Position numbers and translations under genes: made by a program. Shown here piece by piece: positions 56,010 to 64,000 of a DNA stretch of 64,000 bases. A model generated the notes under the pieces. It had not been told where the DNA came from and searched no databases. It was given only the letters and a program-made list of their open reading frames with translations. The number at the start of each line of letters is the position of its first letter. Position 1 is the stretch's first letter. The stretch spans positions 25,354 through 89,353 of the forward strand of contig DYYG01000026.1 of assembly GCA_020741775.1 (NCBI GenBank). The letters run 5' to 3'. This stretch comes from Methylorubrum populi. GTDB taxonomy: Bacteria > Pseudomonadota > Alphaproteobacteria > Rhizobiales > Beijerinckiaceae.

Positions 56010-57347
56010 ATGAGGCGCGCCCGCCTCCCGGATCGCACCGTGACCATGCCGCCCACGCCAGAGCACGCCCGATTCTGCCCGACCGTCGCGCCCCGCTTCG
56101 CCCCCCTCCCCGCTTCCCCGGATCTGGTGGTGATCGGGGCCGGCGCGGCCGGCATCGCGGCGGCCCGGCGCGGGATCGCGCGCGGGCTCTCGGTCGCGGT
56201 GTTGGAAGCGCGGGGGCGGGTCGGCGGACGGGCGGTGACGACATCCCTGCGCGGCCACGCCGTCGATCTCGGCGCGCATTGGCTGCATGCAGGACCGGTC
56301 AACCCGCTCGTCGCCCTCGGTCGCGCCCGCGGCGAGCCGCTGCGACGGGCCGCTCAGGACGAACATCTCTGGGTCGGGCGCAGGCCGGGCCGGGTGGCCG
56401 AGAAGGCAGCCTTCTCCCGCGCCTTCGACGTTGCCGACCGGGCGATCACCGGAGCAGCCTCCCGCGAGACGGATGGTCCGGCCGGCCGAGCCCTGCCGCG
56501 CCATCTCGGCCCCTGGGGCGAGCGCATCGCCCTGGTCCACGGCCTCGTCTCGGGGCGGCCCCTCGACGAGGTCTCGCTGCACGATTGGCCGAGCCTGGAA
56601 TATGGCGACAACTTCTTCATCGGTGGCGGATACGGCGCCTATCTGGCGCGGCTGGCGCTCGGCCTGCCGATCCGCCTCGATTGTCCCGTCGCCGGCCTGG
56701 ACTGGTCCGGCCCGGGCGTGCGGGTGCATCTCGCCGATGGCGGGCGGATCGCGGCACGGGCGGTCATCGTCACCGTGCCGATGCCGGTGCTGCGGACGGA
56801 GGTCCGCTTCGACCCGCCGCTGCCGGACCGCACCCGCGCCGCGATCGACGGCTTTCTGCCGGGGATCTACGAGCACATCGTCCTGCACTGGCCCTCCGCC
56901 CCGTTCCGGGGCCGCGACCGGCTCGCCAGCATCGTCGGGGGCCGTCACAAGCCGCCGGGCATGCTGACCCGGATCGACGACACCCCGTTCCACTATTTCG
57001 AGCTCGATACCGCCCAGGCCCAGGCCCTCGATGCCGCCGGGGCTGGGCCGGACGGGGCGCGCCGCCTTGCCCGCAGGGTGCTGGCCGAGCATTTCGGCCA
57101 CGGCTCCCTCGCCGATCTCACGATTCCCGCCGTCACCGGGTGGCGGCACGATCCCTGGTCGCGGGGCTCCTGGGCCGTCGTGCCGCCGGGCCATGCGCCC
57201 GCCCGAACCATTCTCGGGGAGCCGGTCGGCGCGCGGATCTGGTTCGCGGGCGAGGCGAATTCCCGGGCGCAATGGGGCACGGCGGGTGGCGCCTACGAGG
57301 AAGGGCAGCGCGCCGCCGACCAAGCCGCCGACACCCTCGCCGGCTGA
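56010..57347 (+). CDS. Flavin monoamine oxidase-family oxidoreductase
   Basis: The 445-residue protein has the FAD Rossmann motif DLVVIGAGAAGIAAARRG and the next conserved EARGRVGGRAVT, the amine oxidase family signature, then DLGAHWLH. Near the end IWFAGEANSRAQWGTAGGAYEEGQRAA is the second FAD-binding region. It likely oxidises a primary or polyamine with O2, in the cytoplasm as no clear signal peptide is seen; GNAT-like or transport partners are absent. Two starts are possible: ATG 56010 and ATG 56046. It sits 49 nt after the Kelch gene, possibly in one transcript. Confidence 0.88.
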   Translation: MRRARLPDRTVTMPPTPEHARFCPTVAPRFAPLPASPDLVVIGAGAAGIAAARRGIARGLSVAVLEARGRVGGRAVTTSLRGHAVDLGAHWLHAGPVNPLVALGRARGEPLRRAAQDEHLWVGRRPGRVAEKAAFSRAFDVADRAITGAASRETDGPAGRALPRHLGPWGERIALVHGLVSGRPLDEVSLHDWPSLEYGDNFFIGGGYGAYLARLALGLPIRLDCPVAGLDWSGPGVRVHLADGGRIAARAVIVTVPMPVLRTEVRFDPPLPDRTRAAIDGFLPGIYEHIVLHWPSAPFRGRDRLASIVGGRHKPPGMLTRIDDTPFHYFELDTAQAQALDAAGAGPDGARRLARRVLAEHFGHGSLADLTIPAVTGWRHDPWSRGSWAVVPPGHAPARTILGEPVGARIWFAGEANSRAQWGTAGGAYEEGQRAADQAADTLAG

Positions 57348-57477
57348 ACCTCACCGCACCGTCTGAGTGCCTCCGCACTTGCATCCCCTGGCGGGATGGG
57401 CGAACCGCCGCTCCCAGCGAAGAACGGGGAGACACCCGGCGGCGCGCGCGCTGCGGCGCCGGGCGGAGGGGATCGCG

Positions 57478-58113
57478 ATGGATTGGGTCGAGGCGATCGG
57501 CTATCTCGGAACGGCACTCACCGTCGCCTCCTCGGCGATGAGCACGATGATCCCCCTGCGCATCGTTGCGCTTTGCGCGAGCTGCGCGGTGATCACCTAC
57601 GGCTTCCTGATCGGCAGCGTGCCGGTGATGCTCACCGAAGCGATCCAGATTCCGTTCAACGCGTGGCGGCTCTACGAAATGGTCCGCCTGGTGCGCGACA
57701 CCGAGCAGGCGGCCTCAGGCGACCTCTCCCTCGACTGGCTGAAGCCCTTCGGCATGTCCCGGCGCTTCCGCGCCGGCGAGGTACTGTTCCTCAAGGGCGA
57801 TCCGGCCCACGAGATGTACCTGATCGAGAGCGGGCGTTTCCGGATCGCCGAGCACGACCTCGACGTGACGCCGGGCCAGATCGTCGGTGAACTCGGCATG
57901 CTCTCGCCGGGCAACCGTCGCACCGGCTCGCTCGCCTGCGTGGAGGCGGGCAGCGCCCGCTGCCTGTCCTATTCCGAGGTGAAGCAGCTCTATTATCAGA
58001 ACCCCGAATTCGGCTTCTACTTCCTGAAACTCACGAGCGAACGCCTGTTCCAGGGCGCCGCCGACGCGGCCCGGCCGCATCCCGCCGCGCCGGCCGGGAG
58101 CGAGGTGCTGTGA
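57478..58113 (+). CDS. Membrane-anchored cyclic-nucleotide-binding domain protein
   Basis: The 211-residue product has two to three hydrophobic helices in the first 60 residues (AIGYLGTALTVASSAM, IVALCASCAVITYGFLIG) and a cyclic-nucleotide-binding fold from about 90 to 190 (RFRAGEVLFLKGDPAHEMYLIESGRF, split by family spacing, then GQIVGELGMLSPGNRRTGS, where the GEL...R pattern resembles the phosphate-binding cassette). There is no helix-turn-helix, so it is not a CRP-type regulator. It may sense cNMP at the membrane. GGAGGGG 6 nt before the ATG fixes the start. Confidence 0.85.
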   Translation: MDWVEAIGYLGTALTVASSAMSTMIPLRIVALCASCAVITYGFLIGSVPVMLTEAIQIPFNAWRLYEMVRLVRDTEQAASGDLSLDWLKPFGMSRRFRAGEVLFLKGDPAHEMYLIESGRFRIAEHDLDVTPGQIVGELGMLSPGNRRTGSLACVEAGSARCLSYSEVKQLYYQNPEFGFYFLKLTSERLFQGAADAARPHPAAPAGSEVL

Positions 58114-58280
58114 CCGCCGTCGCGTGATCCGCGCGGATCCGGCCAGTTCGAGATCGAGAAGAAGCCGGCCGCGACGCGCGAGGCAGGGCGGCCCATCACC
58201 GCTGGATTTGATCAGCCGGCCAGGAATGTTAGAGAAAGCGGTGCCGCATCCTTCGCGGTTCGGACAGCGATGACCCGGAC

Positions 58281-58487
58281 ATGATGCGGGGATATGAGGG
58301 AAATGCGCAGGTCATGGCGGATGTCGCCGCCGTGATCGAGCGAGCCCAGCGCGAGGGGCGCGATCTCGCCACGGCTCTTCGCATCGCCCGGGTGACGCTG
58401 GCCTATGTCAGCGGCCCGGAACCGGAACCCGAGCAAGCCCGCGCCCTCGAAGCGATCGATCAACAGCTCCGCGCGCTGTCGGAGTGA
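58281..58487 (+). CDS. Hypothetical helical protein, 68 residues
   Basis: The small acidic protein is predicted mostly helical (VMADVAAVIERAQREGRDLA and EPEQARALEAIDQQLRAL) with no membrane part. The composition is coding-like. The start may be ATG 58281 or 58284. No family is recognised. It lies alone between the cyclic-nucleotide-binding protein gene and a tiny opposite-strand gene. Confidence 0.5.
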   Translation: MMRGYEGNAQVMADVAAVIERAQREGRDLATALRIARVTLAYVSGPEPEPEQARALEAIDQQLRALSE

Positions 58488-58544
58488 TCGGCGGGCGCGC
58501 ATCGACCCGGATCGCCGATCGGGCCCGCCGCGCTCCTCCCGACG

Positions 58545-58655
58545 TCAGCCGGCCTGAGCGATCAGCGTCACCGCCCCGAACAGCAGCACGGCGAGCACGG
58601 CCACAGCCATCAGAATGAGGGCTGCCCGTGACTCGCGTAGCTCGTGATCGTCCAT
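58545..58655 (-). CDS. Very small single-helix membrane protein, 36 residues
   Basis: The peptide begins MDDHELRESRAALILMAVAV, continues as one hydrophobic helix and ends LIAQAG. A charged head with one transmembrane segment is a common layout of small inner-membrane proteins. The ribosome site is weak, so the call rests on the coding-like pattern alone. No family is recognised. Confidence 0.42.
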   Translation of the reverse strand: MDDHELRESRAALILMAVAVLAVLLFGAVTLIAQAG

Positions 58656-58732
58656 GCCGAGAGCTTAAGGGATACCACCCCGCTCGGGAAAGCGAGAAGC
58701 CGCGCTTTCGATGAAGCTCGGCCGCCGATGTC

Positions 58733-59017
58733 TCAGATGTCCTTCGGCGCCAGGATCACGATGTCCTCGGGGCTGACGGAGCCGGTGGTTGCGTTCGGAG
58801 GCTCCGCCAGAACCCCGCGCAAGGGCCTCACCACCCAGCGGCCATACCAATCCCCGGACGGAGAGAACCGGGACCACCTCGGATCGACGGGAGACGACGC
58901 GTGAACCGCAGGGCAGCCGGCGAAGCGGGCCTCGCCCGAGCCGTCGGCGAGCAGCCCGAATAGAACCGGATGCAGGCCGCCCTGTGGGGCGTTCATCGCG
59001 GATTCGGGCAAGGTCAT
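58733..59017 (-). CDS. Hypothetical protein, 94 residues
   Basis: From the ATG at 59015-59017 the product reads like a soluble protein with WYGRWVVRPLRGVLAEPPN and a C-terminal SPEDIVILAPKDI. A second ATG (58994-58996, MNAPQGG) is possible. There is no strong ribosome site, signal peptide or recognised family. The opposite-strand frames here are arginine-rich noise. Confidence 0.42.
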   Translation of the reverse strand: MTLPESAMNAPQGGLHPVLFGLLADGSGEARFAGCPAVHASSPVDPRWSRFSPSGDWYGRWVVRPLRGVLAEPPNATTGSVSPEDIVILAPKDI

Positions 59018-59313
59018 ATCTAAAAGCTTTCTCGCAGGATGGGCCGACCGTCCGATTTCGGGACGCTCGCCTTCCCTTGCTGCAAGTTCGACGCCCGGCC
59101 TTTCCGTCTCGCCGTGGAACAGAGGCCGCCCTCCCCGCCAAAGTCGGCGTCCGGACATCCGCGGGAACCCGGATGTGGTTCGGCCATTGCCACGTCCGTA
59201 CGACATCGCCCGATGGGCTGCCGAACGTGCCGCGACGGGACGCCATCAGGCTCGAAGCGACACGCCGAACGTCCATTTCGGGACGAGCCACTGGTTCGAG
59301 AAGACGCCCGCCG

Positions 59314-59460
59314 ATGAAGATTGCGCTCGATACCCTCCGGCACTCGGTTCAGCGCCGTTTCGCTGCGCTTGGCCTGCTCTGCGGCCTCGCCATCACGGTG
59401 ACGTGGTGGCTCCTCGTCGCCCGCACCGTCTGGATCGCCATTGAGTGGGCCTCAGCCTGA
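59314..59460 (+). CDS. Small membrane protein, 48 residues
   Basis: A basic amphipathic start (MKIALDTLRHSVQRRF) leads into one long hydrophobic helix (LGLLCGLAITVTWWLLVART) and a short tail. The layout is that of a small inner-membrane peptide. No good ribosome site is present. No family is recognised. Confidence 0.42.
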   Translation: MKIALDTLRHSVQRRFAALGLLCGLAITVTWWLLVARTVWIAIEWASA

Positions 59461-59486
59461 ACCAATCCAGGCGTCCTCATAAAAAA

Positions 59487-59504
59487 CGTTCTTTCTGCAG
59501 AACG
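59487..59504 (-). terminator. Orphan intrinsic terminator on the minus strand
   Basis: CGTTCT pairs with AGAACG around a 6-nt loop, and on the minus strand the stem is directly followed by TTTTTTATG (complement of about 59478-59486). This is a good intrinsic terminator, yet no minus-strand gene lies to its right before the sulfate-binding protein gene on the other strand. Confidence 0.6.
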
Positions 59505-59650
59505 CATCGTCTTTAGGCTGATCTTCCAAGCCTGCGACCGGAGAAAGAAAATTGTTGCCACGCGCCACTCAAGCTCCGCTTTAAGAAGCGGTTTCAGTCG
59601 GCAAGACGGATCGGCACGCCTTTCCCTTCGCCTTGGCTCAGCTTGACATC
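59505..59650 (-). ncRNA. Possible small RNA upstream of the sulfate transporter
   Basis: The segment ends (minus strand) at the orphan terminator and contains a second hairpin, CCGCTT (59576-59581) with AAGCGG (59586-59591) around a 4-nt loop. A terminator with an upstream hairpin and no coding frame is the layout of a small RNA. No minus-strand promoter with a good -35/-10 was found, so this is only a candidate. Confidence 0.3.
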
Positions 59651-59666
59651 GTTCGTTAAAACGAAC
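59643..59666 (+). promoter_or_regulatory. Promoter and palindromic operator of the sulfate transporter operon
   Basis: A consensus -35 TTGACA is at 59643-59648, followed at 59651-59666 by GTTCGTTAAAACGAAC, two perfect 7-base arms around AA. The -10 is weak. The palindrome lies 48 nt before the GTG start of the binding-protein gene, where a repressor would block transcription. The regulator is not known. Confidence 0.6.
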
Positions 59667-59714
59667 ACTTCCTCCTTTATGGGCGGGCATTGGCCCGGTT
59701 AGCGGAGGCGAGAC

Positions 59715-60764
59715 GTGTTCGACGGCAATCCGATCAAGCTCGGTGCAGTGACGCAACGGCGCGCGGCGCTCCTCGGCCTTGCCCTGGCGGCCGGCCTCGC
59801 CCTGACGGGAGGCGCTCGGGCGCAGTCCGAAATCCTCAACGTGTCCTACGATCCGACGCGTGAGCTTTATCGGGACATCAACGCCGCCTTCTCCGAAGAG
59901 TGGAAGGCCAAGACCGGCGAGACGATCACCGTCCGCGCCGCGCATGGCGGCTCCGGAGCCCAGGCCCGCACGGTCATCGACGGCATCCCCGCCGATGTGG
60001 TGACCCTGGGCATTCCCTCCGACATCGACGCCATCGTCAAGCTGTCGAAGAAGATCTCTCCGGACTGGCGCAGCAAGCTGCCCAATGACGGCCTGCCCTA
60101 CACCTCGACTGTCGTGTTCCTGGTTCGCAAGGGCAACCCGAAGGGCGTGAAGGATTGGGCAGATCTCGCCAAGCCGGACGTGAAGGTCATCACGCCGAAC
60201 CCGAAGACCTCTGCCGGCGGACGCTGGAACTTCCTGGCCGCCTGGGGCTACGCCTATGAGAAGGACGGCAAGGACAAGGAGAAGGCCAACGCCTTCGTTG
60301 GCCAGCTCTACAAGAACGTGCCGGTGCTCGATACCGGCGCCCGCGGCTCGACCGTGACCTTCGCCCAGCGCGGCCTCGGCGACGTGCTGCCGACCTGGGA
60401 GAACGAAGCCTTCCTCGTGCTGGAGGAGTTCGGCAAGGACAAGTTCGACATCGTCGTGCCGCCGACCTCGATCTATGCCGAACCGCCGGTGGCGCTCGTC
60501 GACGCCAATGTCGACAAGAAGGGCACGCGCAAGCAGGCCGAGGCCTATCTCCAGTTCCTCTACAGCGACAAGGCGCAGGCGATCTTCGCCAAGCATCATT
60601 ACCGTCCGATCAAGCGCGAGGCGGCCAAGGCCGAGGATCTGGCGCTGCTCCCCGAGATCAAGCTGTTCAAGATCGAGGATATCCAGGGCTCCTGGGACGA
60701 GATTCAGAAGGCGAATTTCGACAATGGCGGCCTGTTCGATCAGCTGAGCAAGGCCGGGCGCTGA
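59715..60764 (+). CDS. Sulfate/thiosulfate-binding periplasmic protein
   Basis: The 349-residue protein starts at a GTG with GGAGG 6 nt upstream. The signal peptide (RRAALLGLALAAGLALTGGARA) is cut at about residue 36. The mature protein has the sulfate-binding family motifs NVSYDPTRELYRDIN, HGGSGAQARTVIDG, VVFLVRKGNPKGVKDWADL and TPNPKTSAGGRWNFLAAWGYA. It captures sulfate or thiosulfate for the CysTWA transporter encoded just downstream (cysT starts 4 nt later). Whether it is Sbp (sulfate) or CysP (thiosulfate) cannot be decided. Confidence 0.94.
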   Translation: MFDGNPIKLGAVTQRRAALLGLALAAGLALTGGARAQSEILNVSYDPTRELYRDINAAFSEEWKAKTGETITVRAAHGGSGAQARTVIDGIPADVVTLGIPSDIDAIVKLSKKISPDWRSKLPNDGLPYTSTVVFLVRKGNPKGVKDWADLAKPDVKVITPNPKTSAGGRWNFLAAWGYAYEKDGKDKEKANAFVGQLYKNVPVLDTGARGSTVTFAQRGLGDVLPTWENEAFLVLEEFGKDKFDIVVPPTSIYAEPPVALVDANVDKKGTRKQAEAYLQFLYSDKAQAIFAKHHYRPIKREAAKAEDLALLPEIKLFKIEDIQGSWDEIQKANFDNGGLFDQLSKAGR

Positions 60765-60768
60765 GCGC

Positions 60769-61623
60769 ATGGGCACAGCTGTGAAACCCCGGCGGCCTTT
60801 CCGTCAAAGAAGCGTGATCCCGGGCTTCGGGCTCACGCTCGGCTACACGCTGACCTGTCTCGGCCTCATCGTCCTCCTGCCGCTCGCCACCCTGGTGGTC
60901 AAAGCGTCGGGGATCGGTCTCTCCGGGATCTGGGAGGTTGCCACCGATCCGCGGGTCTTTAGCGCCCTGCGCATCAGCTTCGGCGTGTCGTTGCTGGCCG
61001 CCCTCACCGCCTCCGTGTTCGGCGGGGTCGTTGCCTGGGTGCTGACCCGCTACGACTTCCCCGGCCGAAAGCTTGCCGATGCGGTGGTCGATCTGCCCTT
61101 CGCCCTGCCGACCGCCGTGGCCGGCATCGCCCTCGCCTCTCTCTACGCGCCGAACGGCCTGGTCGGCGAACAGCTCGCGAAGATCGGCATCGAGGTCGCC
61201 TACACCCCGGTCGGCATCTTCATCGCCATGGTCTTCATCGGTCTGCCCTTCGCCGTGCGCACGGTGCAGCCGCTGATCGCCGAGATCGACAAGGAGGTGG
61301 AGGAGGCCTCCGCCATCCTCGGCGCCTCCCGCGTCGCGACGCTGACCAAGGTGGTGCTGCCGCCCCTGATTCCCGCGGTGCTGACCGGCTTCGCCCTCGC
61401 CTTCGCCCGGGGCGTCGGTGAGTACGGCTCGATCATCTTCATCGCCGGCAATCTGCCTTACGTGTCCGAGATCGCGCCGCTGCTCATCGTCATCAAGCTC
61501 TCGGAATTCGACTATGCGGGCGCGAGCGCCATCGCCGTGATCATGCTGGCGATCTCGTTCGCGACGCTGCTTGCCATCAACCTGATCCAGGCCTGGAGCC
61601 GGCGGAGATTCGGCTATGTCTGA
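60769..61623 (+). CDS. cysT: Sulfate ABC transporter permease CysT
   Basis: The 284-residue permease has six hydrophobic helices, with [20 protein letters not shown] at the start. The EAA loop that contacts the ATPase is [36 protein letters not shown] is a typical CysT segment. It forms the membrane channel with CysW for sulfate import. It starts 4 nt after the binding-protein stop and overlaps cysW by 8 nt. Confidence 0.94.
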   Translation: MGTAVKPRRPFRQRSVIPGFGLTLGYTLTCLGLIVLLPLATLVVKASGIGLSGIWEVATDPRVFSALRISFGVSLLAALTASVFGGVVAWVLTRYDFPGRKLADAVVDLPFALPTAVAGIALASLYAPNGLVGEQLAKIGIEVAYTPVGIFIAMVFIGLPFAVRTVQPLIAEIDKEVEEASAILGASRVATLTKVVLPPLIPAVLTGFALAFARGVGEYGSIIFIAGNLPYVSEIAPLLIVIKLSEFDYAGASAIAVIMLAISFATLLAINLIQAWSRRRFGYV

Positions 61624-62518
61624 GGCACTGGCTCAAGGCCCCATCAAGCTCCCCGGCGACGAGGCCCTCCGGCCGCCCGCCAGCGTCGTGACCGAGCGGC
61701 CCGTCGTGCGCTGGCTGCTGATCACCATCGCGCTGACCTTTCTCGGCCTGTTCCTCCTGCTACCGCTCTTCACGGTTTTCGCGCAGGCGTTGGCCAAGGG
61801 CTGGGCGGCTTATTTCGCTGCCTTCGCCGAACCCGACGCCTTGGCTGCCATCCGGCTGACGCTGACGGCGGCCGCGATCGCCGTGCCGTTCAACCTCGTC
61901 TTCGGCGTGGCCGCAGCCTGGGCCATCGCCAAGTTCGAGTTCCGTGGCAAAAACTTGCTGGTGACGCTGATCGACCTGCCTTTCTCGGTCTCGCCGGTCG
62001 TGTCGGGCCTGATCTACGTGCTGGTGTTCGGCTCGCGTGGCCTGTTCGGCCCCTATCTGATCGAACACGACATTCAGATCATCTTCGCACTCCCCGGCAT
62101 CGTGCTGGCGACGATCTTCGTCACCTTCCCCTTCGTCGCCCGCCAGCTCATCCCGTTGATGCAGGAACAGGGCACGACGGAGGAGGAAGCCGCCCTGACG
62201 CTCGGAGCCTCCGGTTGGCACGCATTCCGGACGGTGACGTTACCCAATATCCGCTGGGGCCTGCTTTACAGCGTCCTGCTCTGCAACGCCCGCGCGATGG
62301 GCGAATTCGGCGCGGTCTCCGTGGTGTCCGGTCACATTCGGGGCCTCACCAATACGCTGCCGCTGCACGTGGAGATCCTCTACAATGAGTACAACTTCGT
62401 TGCCTCCTTCGCCGTCGCCTCTCTCCTTGCCGGCCTCGCTCTTGTCACCCTCGCCATCAAATCCGTCCTCGAGTGGCGCTACGCCGACGACATCGCGGCG
62501 GGCGCACGGCGTCACTGA
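61616..62518 (+). CDS. cysW: Sulfate ABC transporter permease CysW
   Basis: The 300-residue permease has a longer cytoplasmic N-terminus, six helices and the EAA loop [40 protein letters not shown] is the usual CysW region. It pairs with CysT. The ATG overlaps the cysT end by 8 nt with GGCGGAG upstream. Confidence 0.94.
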   Translation: MSEALAQGPIKLPGDEALRPPASVVTERPVVRWLLITIALTFLGLFLLLPLFTVFAQALAKGWAAYFAAFAEPDALAAIRLTLTAAAIAVPFNLVFGVAAAWAIAKFEFRGKNLLVTLIDLPFSVSPVVSGLIYVLVFGSRGLFGPYLIEHDIQIIFALPGIVLATIFVTFPFVARQLIPLMQEQGTTEEEAALTLGASGWHAFRTVTLPNIRWGLLYSVLLCNARAMGEFGAVSVVSGHIRGLTNTLPLHVEILYNEYNFVASFAVASLLAGLALVTLAIKSVLEWRYADDIAAGARRH

Positions 62519-62522
62519 CCCG

Positions 62523-63566
<1,044 letters not shown>

Positions 63567-63604
63567 GACGACCACGGGGCCTAACGTCCCCTGTTACCAA
63601 ACGC

Positions 63605-63640
63605 CCCGCCGTCTCCCGACAGGAGCCCGGCGGGTTTTTT
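63605..63640 (+). terminator. Intrinsic terminator of the sulfate transporter operon
   Basis: CCCGCCG (63605-63611) pairs with CGGCGGG (63628-63634), with an inner CTCC/GGAG helix, and is followed by six T residues. It lies 38 nt after the cysA stop. Confidence 0.9.
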
Positions 63641-63865
63641 GTATCGTCGTCATCAGGACTGTGGAGCCGGGAGTGCGAACACAGGACAGGACGGGAAAGC
63701 ACGAGCCGCTTCGGCAGAATGGCAACCCGTTCGGCGGGATCGCGAGGCGGAAGCTGCAGCCGAGCCGGGTCGCTGCCCGATCCAAATCACCTGGCGCGAC
63801 GGTGACCGGGGAACGCCCCCTCCCCTCTCGAGCCGGGATTGGCACCGCCGCGCAGTTCCGAACAT

Positions 63866-63899
63866 CAAAAAGCCCGCGCGGCTTTTGGCCATGCGGGCT
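63866..63899 (-). terminator. Intrinsic terminator after the initiator tRNA gene
   Basis: On the minus strand AGCCCGC (complement of 63893-63899) pairs with GCGGGCT (complement of 63871-63877), followed by TTTT. It lies 41 nt downstream of the tRNA 3' end. Confidence 0.85.
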
Positions 63900-63940
63900 G
63901 TGTTTGGCTGGGCCGGTGCGGATGGTGTGTGTCGTGGTGT

Positions 63941-64000
<60 letters not shown>

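Larger units (their letters stand above)
63567..63940. other. Intergenic region between cysA and the initiator tRNA, 374 nt
   Basis: It holds the cysA terminator and the tRNA terminator, each listed separately. Between them (63641-63865) no gene is supported; open frames there are arginine-rich and have no ribosome site. Confidence 0.6.

Noticed and set aside
59349..60776. A 475-codon minus-strand frame opposite the sulfate-binding protein gene
   Set aside because: Antisense of a well-supported gene with signal peptide and family motifs.

Overview
The window is a high-GC alphaproteobacterial chromosome segment, most likely from Methylobacterium or Methylorubrum (Rhizobiales). This rests on gene content, the GC-rich codon choice, an alphaproteobacterial initiator tRNA and the style of the intergenic repeat; it is inference, not a database match. 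No insertion sequence, phage gene or CRISPR array was seen.

Layout. (1) 1-4347, minus strand: fabD-fabG-acpP-fabF-mltG, the core type II fatty acid synthesis operon running into a cell-wall lytic transglycosylase cut by the window edge. (2) 4647-9916: housekeeping and unknown genes, including an atypical alpha-oxoamine-synthase-like PLP enzyme, a polytopic membrane protein, rsmB and an SDHAF4-like (DUF1674) protein. (3) 9926-35691: a purine-to-central-metabolism island in two divergent arms. The plus arm carries an allantoinase/OHCU decarboxylase fusion, PuuD, 8-oxoguanine deaminase, ureidoglycine aminohydrolase, ureidoglycolate lyase, a two-gene molybdenum hydroxylase with a fused FeS-Mo subunit, and guanine deaminase. 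The minus arm carries HiuH, an NCS2 purine permease, an exported three-part molybdenum dehydrogenase with a tri-haem cytochrome, a LysR regulator, gcl-hyi-glxR, an outer-membrane channel and pyruvate kinase. Together they would take guanine, hypoxanthine, xanthine or 8-oxoguanine to urate, allantoin, glyoxylate and glycerate. Allantoate amidohydrolase and glycerate kinase are not in the window. (4) 35691-43000: an intergenic repeat, then an AraC regulator divergent from a Baeyer-Villiger monooxygenase, a serine esterase and an outer-membrane transporter, read as a ketone-to-ester degradation unit with striking palindromes in its control regions. (5) 43055-43128: tRNA-Gly(UCC). (6) 44192-53913: an exopolysaccharide locus (acyltransferase-like protein, flippase, two glycosyltransferases, GH5 hydrolase, VpsF-like polymerase, Wzc/ExoP-like chain-length protein without a P-loop lysine). 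(7) 54080-59460: EI24/CysZ-like membrane protein, Kelch protein, flavin amine oxidase, membrane-anchored cyclic-nucleotide-binding protein and several very small proteins. (8) 59715-63566: sulfate ABC transporter (binding protein, cysT, cysW, cysA) with an operator-like palindrome and a possible small RNA upstream. (9) 63941-64000: 3' part of the initiator tRNA on the minus strand.

The most interesting material is the purine island with two different molybdenum hydroxylase systems, the BVMO unit with its palindromic control elements, and the non-coding structures upstream of the sulfate transporter. All functions are read from the sequence and memory of protein families; no search was run.
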